Shown here one piece after another: positions 7,728 through 13,902 of a DNA stretch of 15,019 bases. The notes under the pieces were generated by a model. The model saw nothing but the letters and a program-made list of their open reading frames with translations. It searched no databases and was not told the DNA's origin. How positions within the stretch are numbered: the stretch's first letter is position 1; each line of letters opens with the position of its first letter. The position numbers and the translations under genes are program-made. Location of the stretch: NCBI GenBank assembly GCA_046728975.1, contig JBKPFU010000023.1:1-15019 (forward strand). The letters run 5' to 3'. The DNA comes from JBKPFU01 sp046728975 (GTDB taxonomy: Bacteria > Actinomycetota > Thermoleophilia > Gaiellales > Gaiellaceae).

Positions 7728-7748
7728 GCGTAAAGGCCGGTTTTACGC
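7728..7748. repeat. Inverted repeat spanning the yqhQ stop codon
   Basis: GCGTAAA (7728-7734) and TTTACGC (7742-7748) form a perfect 7-bp stem around a 7-base loop. The right arm includes the yqhQ TAA (7743-7745). It lies in the 52-bp gap before the epimerase-like gene and could attenuate or stabilise mRNA between the two; no T-tract follows on the minus strand. Confidence 0.4.
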
Positions 7749-8654
7749 CATCACTTCGACGCGTTCCCCCACGCCCGGCTCGGCCCGATCCTCGAGCCGC
7801 AAGACCTCTCGCAGGGCGCGGATCGACACCTCGAGCTGGTCGAGCGTTGGCTCTCGCGTCGTCAGGCGCTGCAGCCACAACCCCGGGGCCAGAAGCGTCA
7901 TCAGGATCCGGTTGCCGGTGTGCTTCCCGGCGAAGCGGATCAGCTCGTAGGCGATCCCGGCGATCACAGGCAGGAGCAGGATCCGGGACGCGATCAGCCA
8001 GTACCAGACGGGGCGCCCGAAGAAGGCGAAGACGAAGATGGCGATCACCATTACCCAGAGCAGGAACGCGGTCCCGCAGCGGGGGTGAATGAGGCTGAAG
8101 CGCTGCACCCGCGCCGGCTCGAGCGGCTCGCCGGCCTCGTATGCGTTGATCACCTTGTGCTCGGCCGCGTGGTACTGGAACACCCGGCGCAGGTCGGGAA
8201 GGAGCGAGATCAACGCGAGGTACAGGATGAACACGGTGACGCGGATCACGCCCTCGACGATCACGAACCAGCCGGCCTCGATCCCGATCCAGTTCGTGAC
8301 CAGCGCCGGCCCGACCTTGAACAGAAGCAGCGCGAACCCGATCGCGATCGCGAATGCGAACACCAGCTGGCCGCGCGTGAGCTCCGCCGACGGCTCGCCC
8401 TCCTCGGCTTCCTCCTGGGCGGCGTAGTTGGCCGAGATGGCGAGCGCGCGGAAGCCGATCGCGAGCGACTCGCCGAGCGCGATGATGCCGCGGACGATCG
8501 GAAGCCGCAGCAGGCGGTGGCGCGCCATCACGGACTGTACGCCGCGGGACACCTGTGCGATCTCGCCGTCCGGCTTGCGCACGGCGACCGCCCAGTTCGA
8601 GGGGCCGCGCATCATCACGCCCTCGAGGACGGCCTGTCCTCCGATCGGGTTCAT
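7743..8654 (-). CDS. yqhQ: DUF1385 (YqhQ-like) membrane protein
   Basis: A 303-residue integral membrane protein of the DUF1385 family, whose biochemical role I do not know. Family landmarks are GGQAVLEGVMMRGP (5-18) at the N-terminus, the FQYHAAEHKVINAYE block (159-173) and HPRCGTAFLL (190-199). Hydrophobic segments lie near 96-117, 126-152, 196-213 and 217-238, consistent with about four membrane passes. The C-terminal REPTLDQLEVSIRALREVL stretch is predicted helical and soluble. The His, Glu, His and Cys in the conserved blocks could form a metal or catalytic site, but that is inference. The ATG at 8654 lies nine bases after the rpmE stop with a short AAGG. The rpmE-yqhQ-prfA order is a recurring neighbourhood in Gram-positive lineages. 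Confidence 0.9.
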   Translation of the reverse strand: MNPIGGQAVLEGVMMRGPSNWAVAVRKPDGEIAQVSRGVQSVMARHRLLRLPIVRGIIALGESLAIGFRALAISANYAAQEEAEEGEPSAELTRGQLVFAFAIAIGFALLLFKVGPALVTNWIGIEAGWFVIVEGVIRVTVFILYLALISLLPDLRRVFQYHAAEHKVINAYEAGEPLEPARVQRFSLIHPRCGTAFLLWVMVIAIFVFAFFGRPVWYWLIASRILLLPVIAGIAYELIRFAGKHTGNRILMTLLAPGLWLQRLTTREPTLDQLEVSIRALREVLRLEDRAEPGVGERVEVMA

Positions 8655-8663
8655 CGCCTTAGG

Positions 8664-8885
8664 TTAGGACGAAGAGCGGCTCGCCTGGGCGCGCTCCAGG
8701 CGCCGCTGGAATCGCTCGACGCGGCCGCCGGAATCGAGCAGCTTCTGCTTTCCCGTGTAGAACGGGTGGCAGTTGGAGCAGATCTCGACGTGGAGCTCCG
8801 GCTTCGTGGAGCGGGTCTGAAACTCGTTGCCGCAGGCGCAGCGAACGGTCGCCAGGACGTACTCCGGGTGGATGCCGGCCTTCAT
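8664..8885 (-). CDS. rpmE: Ribosomal protein bL31 (zinc-binding form)
   Basis: A 73-residue 50S subunit protein. It begins MKAGIHPEY, as usual for bL31, and keeps four cysteines, C16 and C18 (CAC) with C36 and C39 (CSNC), so it is the zinc-binding C+ form and not the zinc-independent paralogue. HPFYTGKQ (40-47) is the diagnostic core. The ATG at 8885 overlaps the TGA of the threonine dehydratase gene as ATGA. The long in-frame extension to 9530 is Arg-rich and lies over the dehydratase gene, so it is rejected. No clear Shine-Dalgarno sequence precedes the ATG; coupling to the upstream gene is likely. Confidence 0.97.
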   Translation of the reverse strand: MKAGIHPEYVLATVRCACGNEFQTRSTKPELHVEICSNCHPFYTGKQKLLDSGGRVERFQRRLERAQASRSSS

Positions 8886-9823
8886 TTGGCGGCCAGGATA
8901 GCAGAGGCGATTTCGGGCGCTACGTTGCCCCCTGAGACAACCACGGCCGCTGTTCCACCGCTCTCCAATTGGACTTTTCGCGCCAGTAACGCCGCGACGC
9001 CGGCGGCTCCGGCCGGCTCGCACGCGAGCTTGCAGCGCTCGTAGAGGAAGCGCATCCCGTCCTCGATCTCCTCCTCCGTGACGAGGACGCTCTCGACGCC
9101 GCGCTTGCGGCAGATCGCGATGCAGTTCTCGCCGGCGAAGGGGGCGCCGAGACCGTCCGCGATCGAGTCCGGCGCGACGGTCACCGGTTTGCCGGCGCGG
9201 AGGCCTTCGTGGAGCGCCGGCGAGCGCTCGGGCTCGACCGCGATTACATGGGCATCGACAGCGGTCGCAATCCCGGAGATGAGCCCGCCCCCGCCGACCG
9301 GCACGACGACGACATCGAGCTCTGACACGTCCTCGACCAGCTCGAGCCCAACGGTCCCCTGCCCGGCGATCACCAGCGGGTCGTCGAACGGATGGACGAA
9401 TGCGCGGCCGGTCTCGGCAATCAGCTCCTCCAGCCGCTCGAAGGCTTCGCTGGGATTCGAGGCTTCGAGGTCGACGCTGCCGCCGTATCCCCGCGTCGCC
9501 GCGATCTTCTGCGGGCTCGCGCCCCGCCACATGACGATAAGGGCGTCGATCCCTTCGAGCGTCGCGGCGTACGCGAGCGCCTGCGCGTGATTGCCGGCCG
9601 AGATTCCGACCACGCCGCGCGATTTCTCTTCGGCCGAGAGCGACGCGAGCTTGTTCAGGACACCGCGCGGCTTGAACGAGCCGGTGCGTTGGAAGAGCTC
9701 GGCTTTGAGCACGACCGCGGCGCCGACTTCGCGCTCGAGCGAAGCGGACGTCAGGACGGGCGTGCGGTGGACGCGGCCGTCGATCGTCTCCCGCGCCGCG
9801 AGAACTTCCTGCCGCCCGAGCAC
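8882..9823 (-). CDS. Threonine ammonia-lyase, short ilvA/tdcB-like (or serine racemase-like)
   Basis: A PLP fold-type II enzyme of 313 residues, expected to turn threonine (and serine) into 2-oxobutanoate (pyruvate) plus ammonia. Visible are HRTPV (19-23), GSFKPRG (48-54) with Schiff-base Lys51, SAGNHAQA (75-82), VGGGGLISG (176-184) gripping the PLP phosphate, and SGGN (297-300). There is no C-terminal ACT-like domain, so it resembles catabolic TdcB rather than the longer biosynthetic IlvA. Serine racemase belongs to the same group and cannot be excluded. The GTG at 9823 is the only sensible start in this frame: upstream codons run antisense into the divergent gene and carry no homology. A TAAGCT seven bases before the GTG suggests a leaderless mRNA. 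It appears to be the first gene of the run that continues with rpmE, which it overlaps by ATGA. Confidence 0.9.
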   Translation of the reverse strand: MLGRQEVLAARETIDGRVHRTPVLTSASLEREVGAAVVLKAELFQRTGSFKPRGVLNKLASLSAEEKSRGVVGISAGNHAQALAYAATLEGIDALIVMWRGASPQKIAATRGYGGSVDLEASNPSEAFERLEELIAETGRAFVHPFDDPLVIAGQGTVGLELVEDVSELDVVVVPVGGGGLISGIATAVDAHVIAVEPERSPALHEGLRAGKPVTVAPDSIADGLGAPFAGENCIAICRKRGVESVLVTEEEIEDGMRFLYERCKLACEPAGAAGVAALLARKVQLESGGTAAVVVSGGNVAPEIASAILAAK

Positions 9824-9830
9824 GTAAAAG

Positions 9831-9836
9831 AGCTTA
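9831..9836 (-). promoter_or_regulatory. Candidate -10 box for the threonine dehydratase-rpmE-prfA run (leaderless geometry)
   Basis: Minus-strand TAAGCT fits TANNNT and ends seven bases before the GTG at 9823, placing the likely transcription start at the start codon. A TCGGCA 16 bases further up (9853-9858) matches 4 of 6 bases of the -35 consensus. No Shine-Dalgarno sequence is present. Prediction from spacing only. Confidence 0.3.
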
Positions 9837-9853
9837 CGGACTGTTAAAAACGT

Positions 9854-9868
9854 GCCGATAAAGTCGGC
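9854..9868. promoter_or_regulatory. Candidate -10 region and small inverted repeat in the divergent promoter gap
   Basis: GCCGA (9854-9858) and TCGGC (9864-9868) flank TAAAG. The plus-strand TAAAGT (9859-9864) fits a -10 hexamer and ends seven bases before the ATG at 9872, again leaderless-type spacing. No good -35 was found. The repeat could be an operator, but five-base arms are short enough to arise by chance. Confidence 0.25.
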
Positions 9869-9871
9869 GTG

Positions 9872-11155
9872 ATGAAGCGCGTCGCCGTCCTTGCCGCCGC
9901 TTTGTTCGGGGTCTCGATCTGGGCCGGCTCCGCGTCGGCGTCTCCGAACGTGCAGTTCGGTCTCCAGGACGACGCTTGGCTCGACGGCGGGAGCGTCGCG
10001 GCTCCGCTGATCGAGGACCGGATGCTCCTCCTCGAGCGGATGGGCGTGGACGCGGTGCGGTACACGATCAGATGGGACTTGATCGCGGCCACGCAGCCGG
10101 CCCACCCGGCCGACCCGTCAGACCCGGCGTATCAATGGTTCCGCATCGACCCCGTCCTGGTCGGGCTCCACCTGCACAAGATCGACCCGCTCGTCACGCT
10201 GTGGGGTACGCCTGGCTGGGCGAACGGCCACAAGAACCCGAACCGAGCTCCCCTGAGCCGTTCCGCGCTCGCCCTGTTCGCGACTGCCGTGGCCAAGCGG
10301 TACCCCTGGCTCCGCAAGTGGGAGATCTGGAACGAGCCGAACCAGCGCGGCGGGCTGATGCCGAACTCGCCGCGACTGTACGTCCAGCGGCTGTTGAACC
10401 CGACGACCGACGCGCTGCACAGGCTCAACCCCCGGAACCAGGTCGCAGGCGGCGTAACGTCGCCGCGGGCGACGCAGACCGCGCTGTCCGCGTATTCGTT
10501 CATGCGGGGCATGCGCGCGGCCGGCGCACGTTTCGACGTCTATGCGCACCACCCGCACCCCCGGCGGCACGAGACGCCGTTCGGCAGCCCGAAGCAGAAG
10601 TGCACGCGCTGGTACACGATGTCGAACCTCCAGTGCCTACTCCGCGAGGTTTACCGGAACTTCGGGCCCAAGCGGATCTGGCTGACGGAGTTCGCGTACA
10701 AGACGAACCCACCGGACAGGTTCAACGGGGTCTCACCCGCGCTCCAGGCGAGGTACAGCGCCGAGTCCGCGCGTCGGACCTATCTCGCCCCGCGCGTCGA
10801 CATGCTGATCCATTTCCTGCTTCGGGACGAGCCGGTGGTCGGGCGCTGGGCGAGCGGCCTCTTCACCGTCACCGGCGTGGCGAAGCCGGCCTTCTATGCG
10901 TTCACGCTTCCCTTCGTCCAGGTGAAGCGGCGCGGGACGCAGGTGTCAGTCTGGGGACAGGTGCGGCCTCGGACGGGCCCCCAGCAGTACACGATCGAGC
11001 GGTTCGCCGGCGGGATCTGGGTGCCTGTCGGGCCCTCGGCGCTGACGAACGAGCGCGGCTACTTCTGGCGGGTGCTTCGCGCGCGCCGCGGCATGCGTTT
11101 CCGCGTCTGGTCACCGCTGGACTCGCTGGCGAGCCCGCCGGTCGTCGTGCGCTAA
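9872..11155 (+). CDS. Secreted TIM-barrel glycoside hydrolase (clan A, GH39/GH5-like)
   Basis: A 427-residue exported protein. Residues 1 to about 24 form a signal peptide (MKR, hydrophobic core, ASASP). A beta/alpha barrel follows from about 28 to 345: VRYTIRWDLI (62-71), PLVTLWGTPGWA (106-117), KWEIWNEPN (149-157) with Glu155 in the acid/base position, FDVYAHHPHP (221-230), and RIWLTEFAY (268-276) with Glu273 in the nucleophile position. The pair NEP plus a later (T/S)E on a strand is the clan GH-A pattern. The last 80 residues (about 348-427) look like a beta-sandwich of Ig type. The exact family and substrate are not assignable. The ATG at 9872 is preferred over the adjacent GTG at 9869 because of its spacing to a TAAAGT box. 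The gene is divergent from the dehydratase-rpmE run and convergent with the ETF-QO gene. Confidence 0.8.
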   Translation: MKRVAVLAAALFGVSIWAGSASASPNVQFGLQDDAWLDGGSVAAPLIEDRMLLLERMGVDAVRYTIRWDLIAATQPAHPADPSDPAYQWFRIDPVLVGLHLHKIDPLVTLWGTPGWANGHKNPNRAPLSRSALALFATAVAKRYPWLRKWEIWNEPNQRGGLMPNSPRLYVQRLLNPTTDALHRLNPRNQVAGGVTSPRATQTALSAYSFMRGMRAAGARFDVYAHHPHPRRHETPFGSPKQKCTRWYTMSNLQCLLREVYRNFGPKRIWLTEFAYKTNPPDRFNGVSPALQARYSAESARRTYLAPRVDMLIHFLLRDEPVVGRWASGLFTVTGVAKPAFYAFTLPFVQVKRRGTQVSVWGQVRPRTGPQQYTIERFAGGIWVPVGPSALTNERGYFWRVLRARRGMRFRVWSPLDSLASPPVVVR

Positions 11156-11173
11156 GGCACCGCTTGCGGTGCC
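11156..11173. repeat. Perfect hairpin directly after the glycoside hydrolase stop
   Basis: GGCACCGC (11156-11163) and GCGGTGCC (11166-11173) are perfectly complementary around TT, giving a 7-bp stem with a CTTG loop. It begins at the first base after the TAA. No T-tract follows, so it is either a stabilising 3' hairpin or part of a tandem termination region with 11226-11247. Confidence 0.5.
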
Positions 11174-11225
11174 GCCTCCAGGACGTGCGGGCTTCGGCAG
11201 CGCGTCCGTCTGAAATGCCCGGTCG

Positions 11226-11247
11226 AGGCGACGCGAACTCGCCTTTT
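11226..11247 (+). terminator. Probable intrinsic terminator of the glycoside hydrolase gene
   Basis: AGGCGA (11226-11231) pairs with TCGCCT (11239-11244) around a 7-base loop and runs into TTTT (11244-11247) on the plus strand. It lies 71 bases after the glycoside hydrolase stop and 13 bases before the convergent ETF-QO stop. The stem is short, so strength is uncertain. Confidence 0.5.
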
Positions 11248-11260
11248 ACGCATCTAGCGG

Positions 11261-12940
11261 TTAAGTGAGCGTGTACTCGGGGCCCGAGCCGCCCTCGGCC
11301 GGCGTGAGGCGGCCCCCCTTGGCCGTGATTGCCCCGCATTGAACGCAGTTCGACGGCGTCACCTCCACGCCGCCGTCTCGGGCTTCGTAGACCTGCGCGG
11401 GGCACAGCTGCTCCCACATCTTCGCGATGTCGGCCGGGACGTCTGTCTGGATCCGGATGTGGTTCGGCGCGTCGTCTCTCGTTTTGTTGCCTGAAAGGTA
11501 AACGGACGACAGCTTGTCGAACGTGAGCTTGCCGTCCGGCTTCGGATAACTGGCCGCGCGGTCGGTCGAGATCAGCTCCTGCTCGGCATCCGGCTCCGTC
11601 CTCGCGTTGCCAGGCGGGATCGCGCCTCGCGTCGCAGTCATCGCGCCGGCGAGAGCCGCTCCCATCCAGAACCCGCGGCCGAACGCCTGTCGCATGTTGC
11701 GGACGCGTCTCAGGTCTTCGTAGATGAAGCTCTGGCGGACCGCCTCGTCGTACGGAGCGAGCGCCTCGCGGCGCCCGACCGCCTCGCCGCGCTGGAGCGC
11801 GGCGAACGCGGCCTCGGCGGCGAGCATGCCCGACTCGATCGCGTAGTGGATGCCCTTCAGCGCCGGCACGTTGACGAGCCCCGCGCCGTCGCCGCAAAGG
11901 AGCAGGCCGGGCGCATGGAACCGCCTCGGCAGCGAAACGAACCCGCCCTCGGGGATCGTCTTGGCGCCCCAGGCGATCCGCTCGCCGCCCTCCAGGATCT
12001 TGCGCACGTGTGGGTGCGTCTTCAGCTCCTGCAGCAGGTCGTGCACGGAGAGCTCGGTGTCGCGGTAGTCGAGGCCGACGACCATGCCGATCGTGACCAT
12101 GTCGTCACCCATCGGGTAGATGAACGAACCGCCGAACTCGCGGTAGCGAGGGCTTGCGCGAAGCGGCCACCCCATGGTGTGGATGACGCGCTCGAGAGGT
12201 TTTGCCACCCGCCAGACCTCTTTGACGCCGAGCGCCCACACCTGCGGGCTCTCGCCCTCCAGCCCGAAGTGCTGGATCGCCGCTCCCGTCAGGTGGCCCT
12301 GCGTCCCCTCGGCGAGGACGGTCACCTGCGCGACGACGTCGGAGCCGGGCTCGAAGTTCGGCAGCTCCTCGCCCGATCGGCCGCGGCCCTTGTCGCCGGT
12401 GCGGACTCCGCGGACGCGACCATGCTCGACGAGGAGTTTCACGGCAGCCGTCTCGGGCAGGATCATCGTGCCGCTCTCCTCGGCCTGCTCGGCGAGCCAG
12501 CGGCCGAGCTGCGACAGCGAGGCGACGAAGTTGCCGTGGTTCTTCATCGTCGGCGGCGTCGGCACGCGGATGGCGCGCCCCGGCGTCAGGAACAGCACCG
12601 ACTCCTGCTCGACGTAGTTGTAGAACGGCATCTCGTCGGTGCGCTTGCGGCCCTTGAACAGCCGCCGGAGCGAGCGAGGATTGACGACCGCGCCGGAGAG
12701 CAGGTGCGCGCCCGGCGCCTTGCCCTTCTCGAGCACCGCGACCGGCACCTCACCGAGTCGCTTCGCGGCCGCAGGGGCGTCCGCCAGCAGCTGCCCGAAG
12801 CGGATCGCGCAGGCGAGGCCGGCCGGCCCGCCGCCGACGATCAGCAGGCCGACGTCGATCCGCTCGTCTTGGGGATCGGTCGGCTCCCCGATCGCGTCCG
12901 CGGGCTCGAACGGCGGTGGAAATTCAGCTGGTCGCGTCAA
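11261..12940 (-). CDS. Electron-transfer flavoprotein:quinone oxidoreductase (ETF-QO, FixC/FixX-fused type)
   Basis: Takes electrons from reduced ETF and passes them through FAD and an iron-sulfur cluster to membrane quinone. The 559-residue product has the ADP-binding loop LLIVGGGPAGLACAI (32-46), a GAHLLSGAVVNP segment (77-88), the second FAD motif CGDGAGLVNVPALKGIHYAI (349-368), a hydrophobic GFWMGAALAGAM stretch (423-434) that may enter the membrane, and a C-terminal ferredoxin-like domain (about 495-559). Cluster cysteines seen are C513 (LCPAQVYE), C532 and C535 (NCVQC); the expected fourth, three residues on, is Ile538. The start is TTG at 12940, overlapping the etfA TGA as TTGA, with AAGG four bases upstream. 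The extension to 13117 is Arg-rich and overlies etfA. It is the third gene of the etfB-etfA-ETF-QO operon. Confidence 0.93.
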   Translation of the reverse strand: MTRPAEFPPPFEPADAIGEPTDPQDERIDVGLLIVGGGPAGLACAIRFGQLLADAPAAAKRLGEVPVAVLEKGKAPGAHLLSGAVVNPRSLRRLFKGRKRTDEMPFYNYVEQESVLFLTPGRAIRVPTPPTMKNHGNFVASLSQLGRWLAEQAEESGTMILPETAAVKLLVEHGRVRGVRTGDKGRGRSGEELPNFEPGSDVVAQVTVLAEGTQGHLTGAAIQHFGLEGESPQVWALGVKEVWRVAKPLERVIHTMGWPLRASPRYREFGGSFIYPMGDDMVTIGMVVGLDYRDTELSVHDLLQELKTHPHVRKILEGGERIAWGAKTIPEGGFVSLPRRFHAPGLLLCGDGAGLVNVPALKGIHYAIESGMLAAEAAFAALQRGEAVGRREALAPYDEAVRQSFIYEDLRRVRNMRQAFGRGFWMGAALAGAMTATRGAIPPGNARTEPDAEQELISTDRAASYPKPDGKLTFDKLSSVYLSGNKTRDDAPNHIRIQTDVPADIAKMWEQLCPAQVYEARDGGVEVTPSNCVQCGAITAKGGRLTPAEGGSGPEYTLT

Positions 12941-13902
12941 GCTGCCTTGCGCTGCCGGACGAGCTCGGTCAGCTTCGGAACGATCTCGTGCAGGTCGCCG
13001 ACGACGCCGAGGTCGGCGTACTCGAAGATGGGCGCGTTCGGGTCCTTGTTGATCGCCACGATCACGCTCGCGCCCTGCATGCCGACCTTGTGCTGGATCG
13101 CGCCCGAGATCCCGCACGCGATGTAGAGGCGCGGCGACACAGTCTTGCCAGTCTGGCCGACCTGCGTCTCATAGGGGTACCAGCCGGCGTCGACGACCGC
13201 CCGCGTCGCCGCGACGGCTCCGCCGAGCGCCTTGGCGAGCTCCTCCACGAGCGAGAAGTTCTCAGGGCTGCCGAGCCCGCGCCCGCCGGCGACGATGACG
13301 TCAGCGTCCTCGATCGAAGGGCCCTCGCTTTCAGAGTGCGCCTGCTCCAGCATCGTCGCCTGGAGCGAGAAGTCCTCGAGCCCGGGCTCCACCCGCTCGA
13401 CCTCGGCCTCGCCGCCGCCCGTCTCTGCGGGCTCGAACGTCCCTGTGCGGATCAGCGCGAGCCGCGGTTCGGAGGTCCAGCCGACGTCGACGTAGACGGA
13501 GTCCTGAAGGGCGGGGCGCTTGCCGACGAGCTGCGCGTCTTGCTCCACGAGGTCGACGAGGTCCCAGTTCAGCCCGGCATCGAGCCTTCCCGCGAGGCCC
13601 GCCGCGACGTCGGCCGTCAGAACCGTGGCCGGGAACACGACCGTGTCGATCCCCTTCTCCTGTATGACGCGCGCGAGAACATCCACCCGCGGCTGCGGAA
13701 GCGGCGCCTCGAGTCTCTCGTCGTCGGTGACGTAGACCCGCTTCGCGCCGTACCGGCCGGCCCCGGCCGCGAGCGGTTCGACGCCCGCCCCGACGAGGAT
13801 CGCCGCGACGTCGTCGCCGAGCTGCGCGACCTTGGATAGGACACCGAGCGAGTCCTTCTGGAGCTGACCCTCGTGATGCTCGAGGTAGACGAGTGTCGGC
13901 AT
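12937..13902 (-). CDS. etfA: Electron transfer flavoprotein alpha subunit
   Basis: Large subunit of the soluble FAD heterodimer that accepts electrons from acyl-CoA and related dehydrogenases. The 321-residue product has an N-terminal nucleotide-binding-like domain (1 to about 190) and the C-terminal FAD domain: VAGGRGLGSPENF (204-216), VDAGWYPYETQVGQTGKTVSP (237-257 region), LYIACGISGAIQH (259-271) and INKDPNAPIFEYADLGVVGD (284-303). All expected FAD contacts appear present. The ATG at 13902 shares one base with the etfB TGA (TGATG), and a GAAGG seven bases upstream is a good ribosome-binding site. Its TGA overlaps the ETF-QO TTG, so the three products are translationally linked. Confidence 0.97.
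   Translation of the reverse strand: MPTLVYLEHHEGQLQKDSLGVLSKVAQLGDDVAAILVGAGVEPLAAGAGRYGAKRVYVTDDERLEAPLPQPRVDVLARVIQEKGIDTVVFPATVLTADVAAGLAGRLDAGLNWDLVDLVEQDAQLVGKRPALQDSVYVDVGWTSEPRLALIRTGTFEPAETGGGEAEVERVEPGLEDFSLQATMLEQAHSESEGPSIEDADVIVAGGRGLGSPENFSLVEELAKALGGAVAATRAVVDAGWYPYETQVGQTGKTVSPRLYIACGISGAIQHKVGMQGASVIVAINKDPNAPIFEYADLGVVGDLHEIVPKLTELVRQRKAA

Noticed and set aside
8886..9530. 215-residue N-terminal extension of rpmE
   Set aside because: Lies over the threonine dehydratase gene, Arg-rich; bL31 normally starts at MKxGIHPxY.
9824..10105. N-terminal extension of the threonine dehydratase
   Set aside because: Runs antisense through the signal peptide and first barrel strands of the glycoside hydrolase gene; no homology in the extension.
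9976..11268. 430-codon plus-strand frame overlapping the glycoside hydrolase gene
   Set aside because: Different frame of a gene with signal peptide and catalytic motifs; translation is Arg/Pro-rich with no domain.
12941..13117. N-terminal extension of ETF-QO
   Set aside because: Overlaps etfA and is almost all Arg, Pro and Ala; TTG at 12940 fits the family start and the operon spacing.
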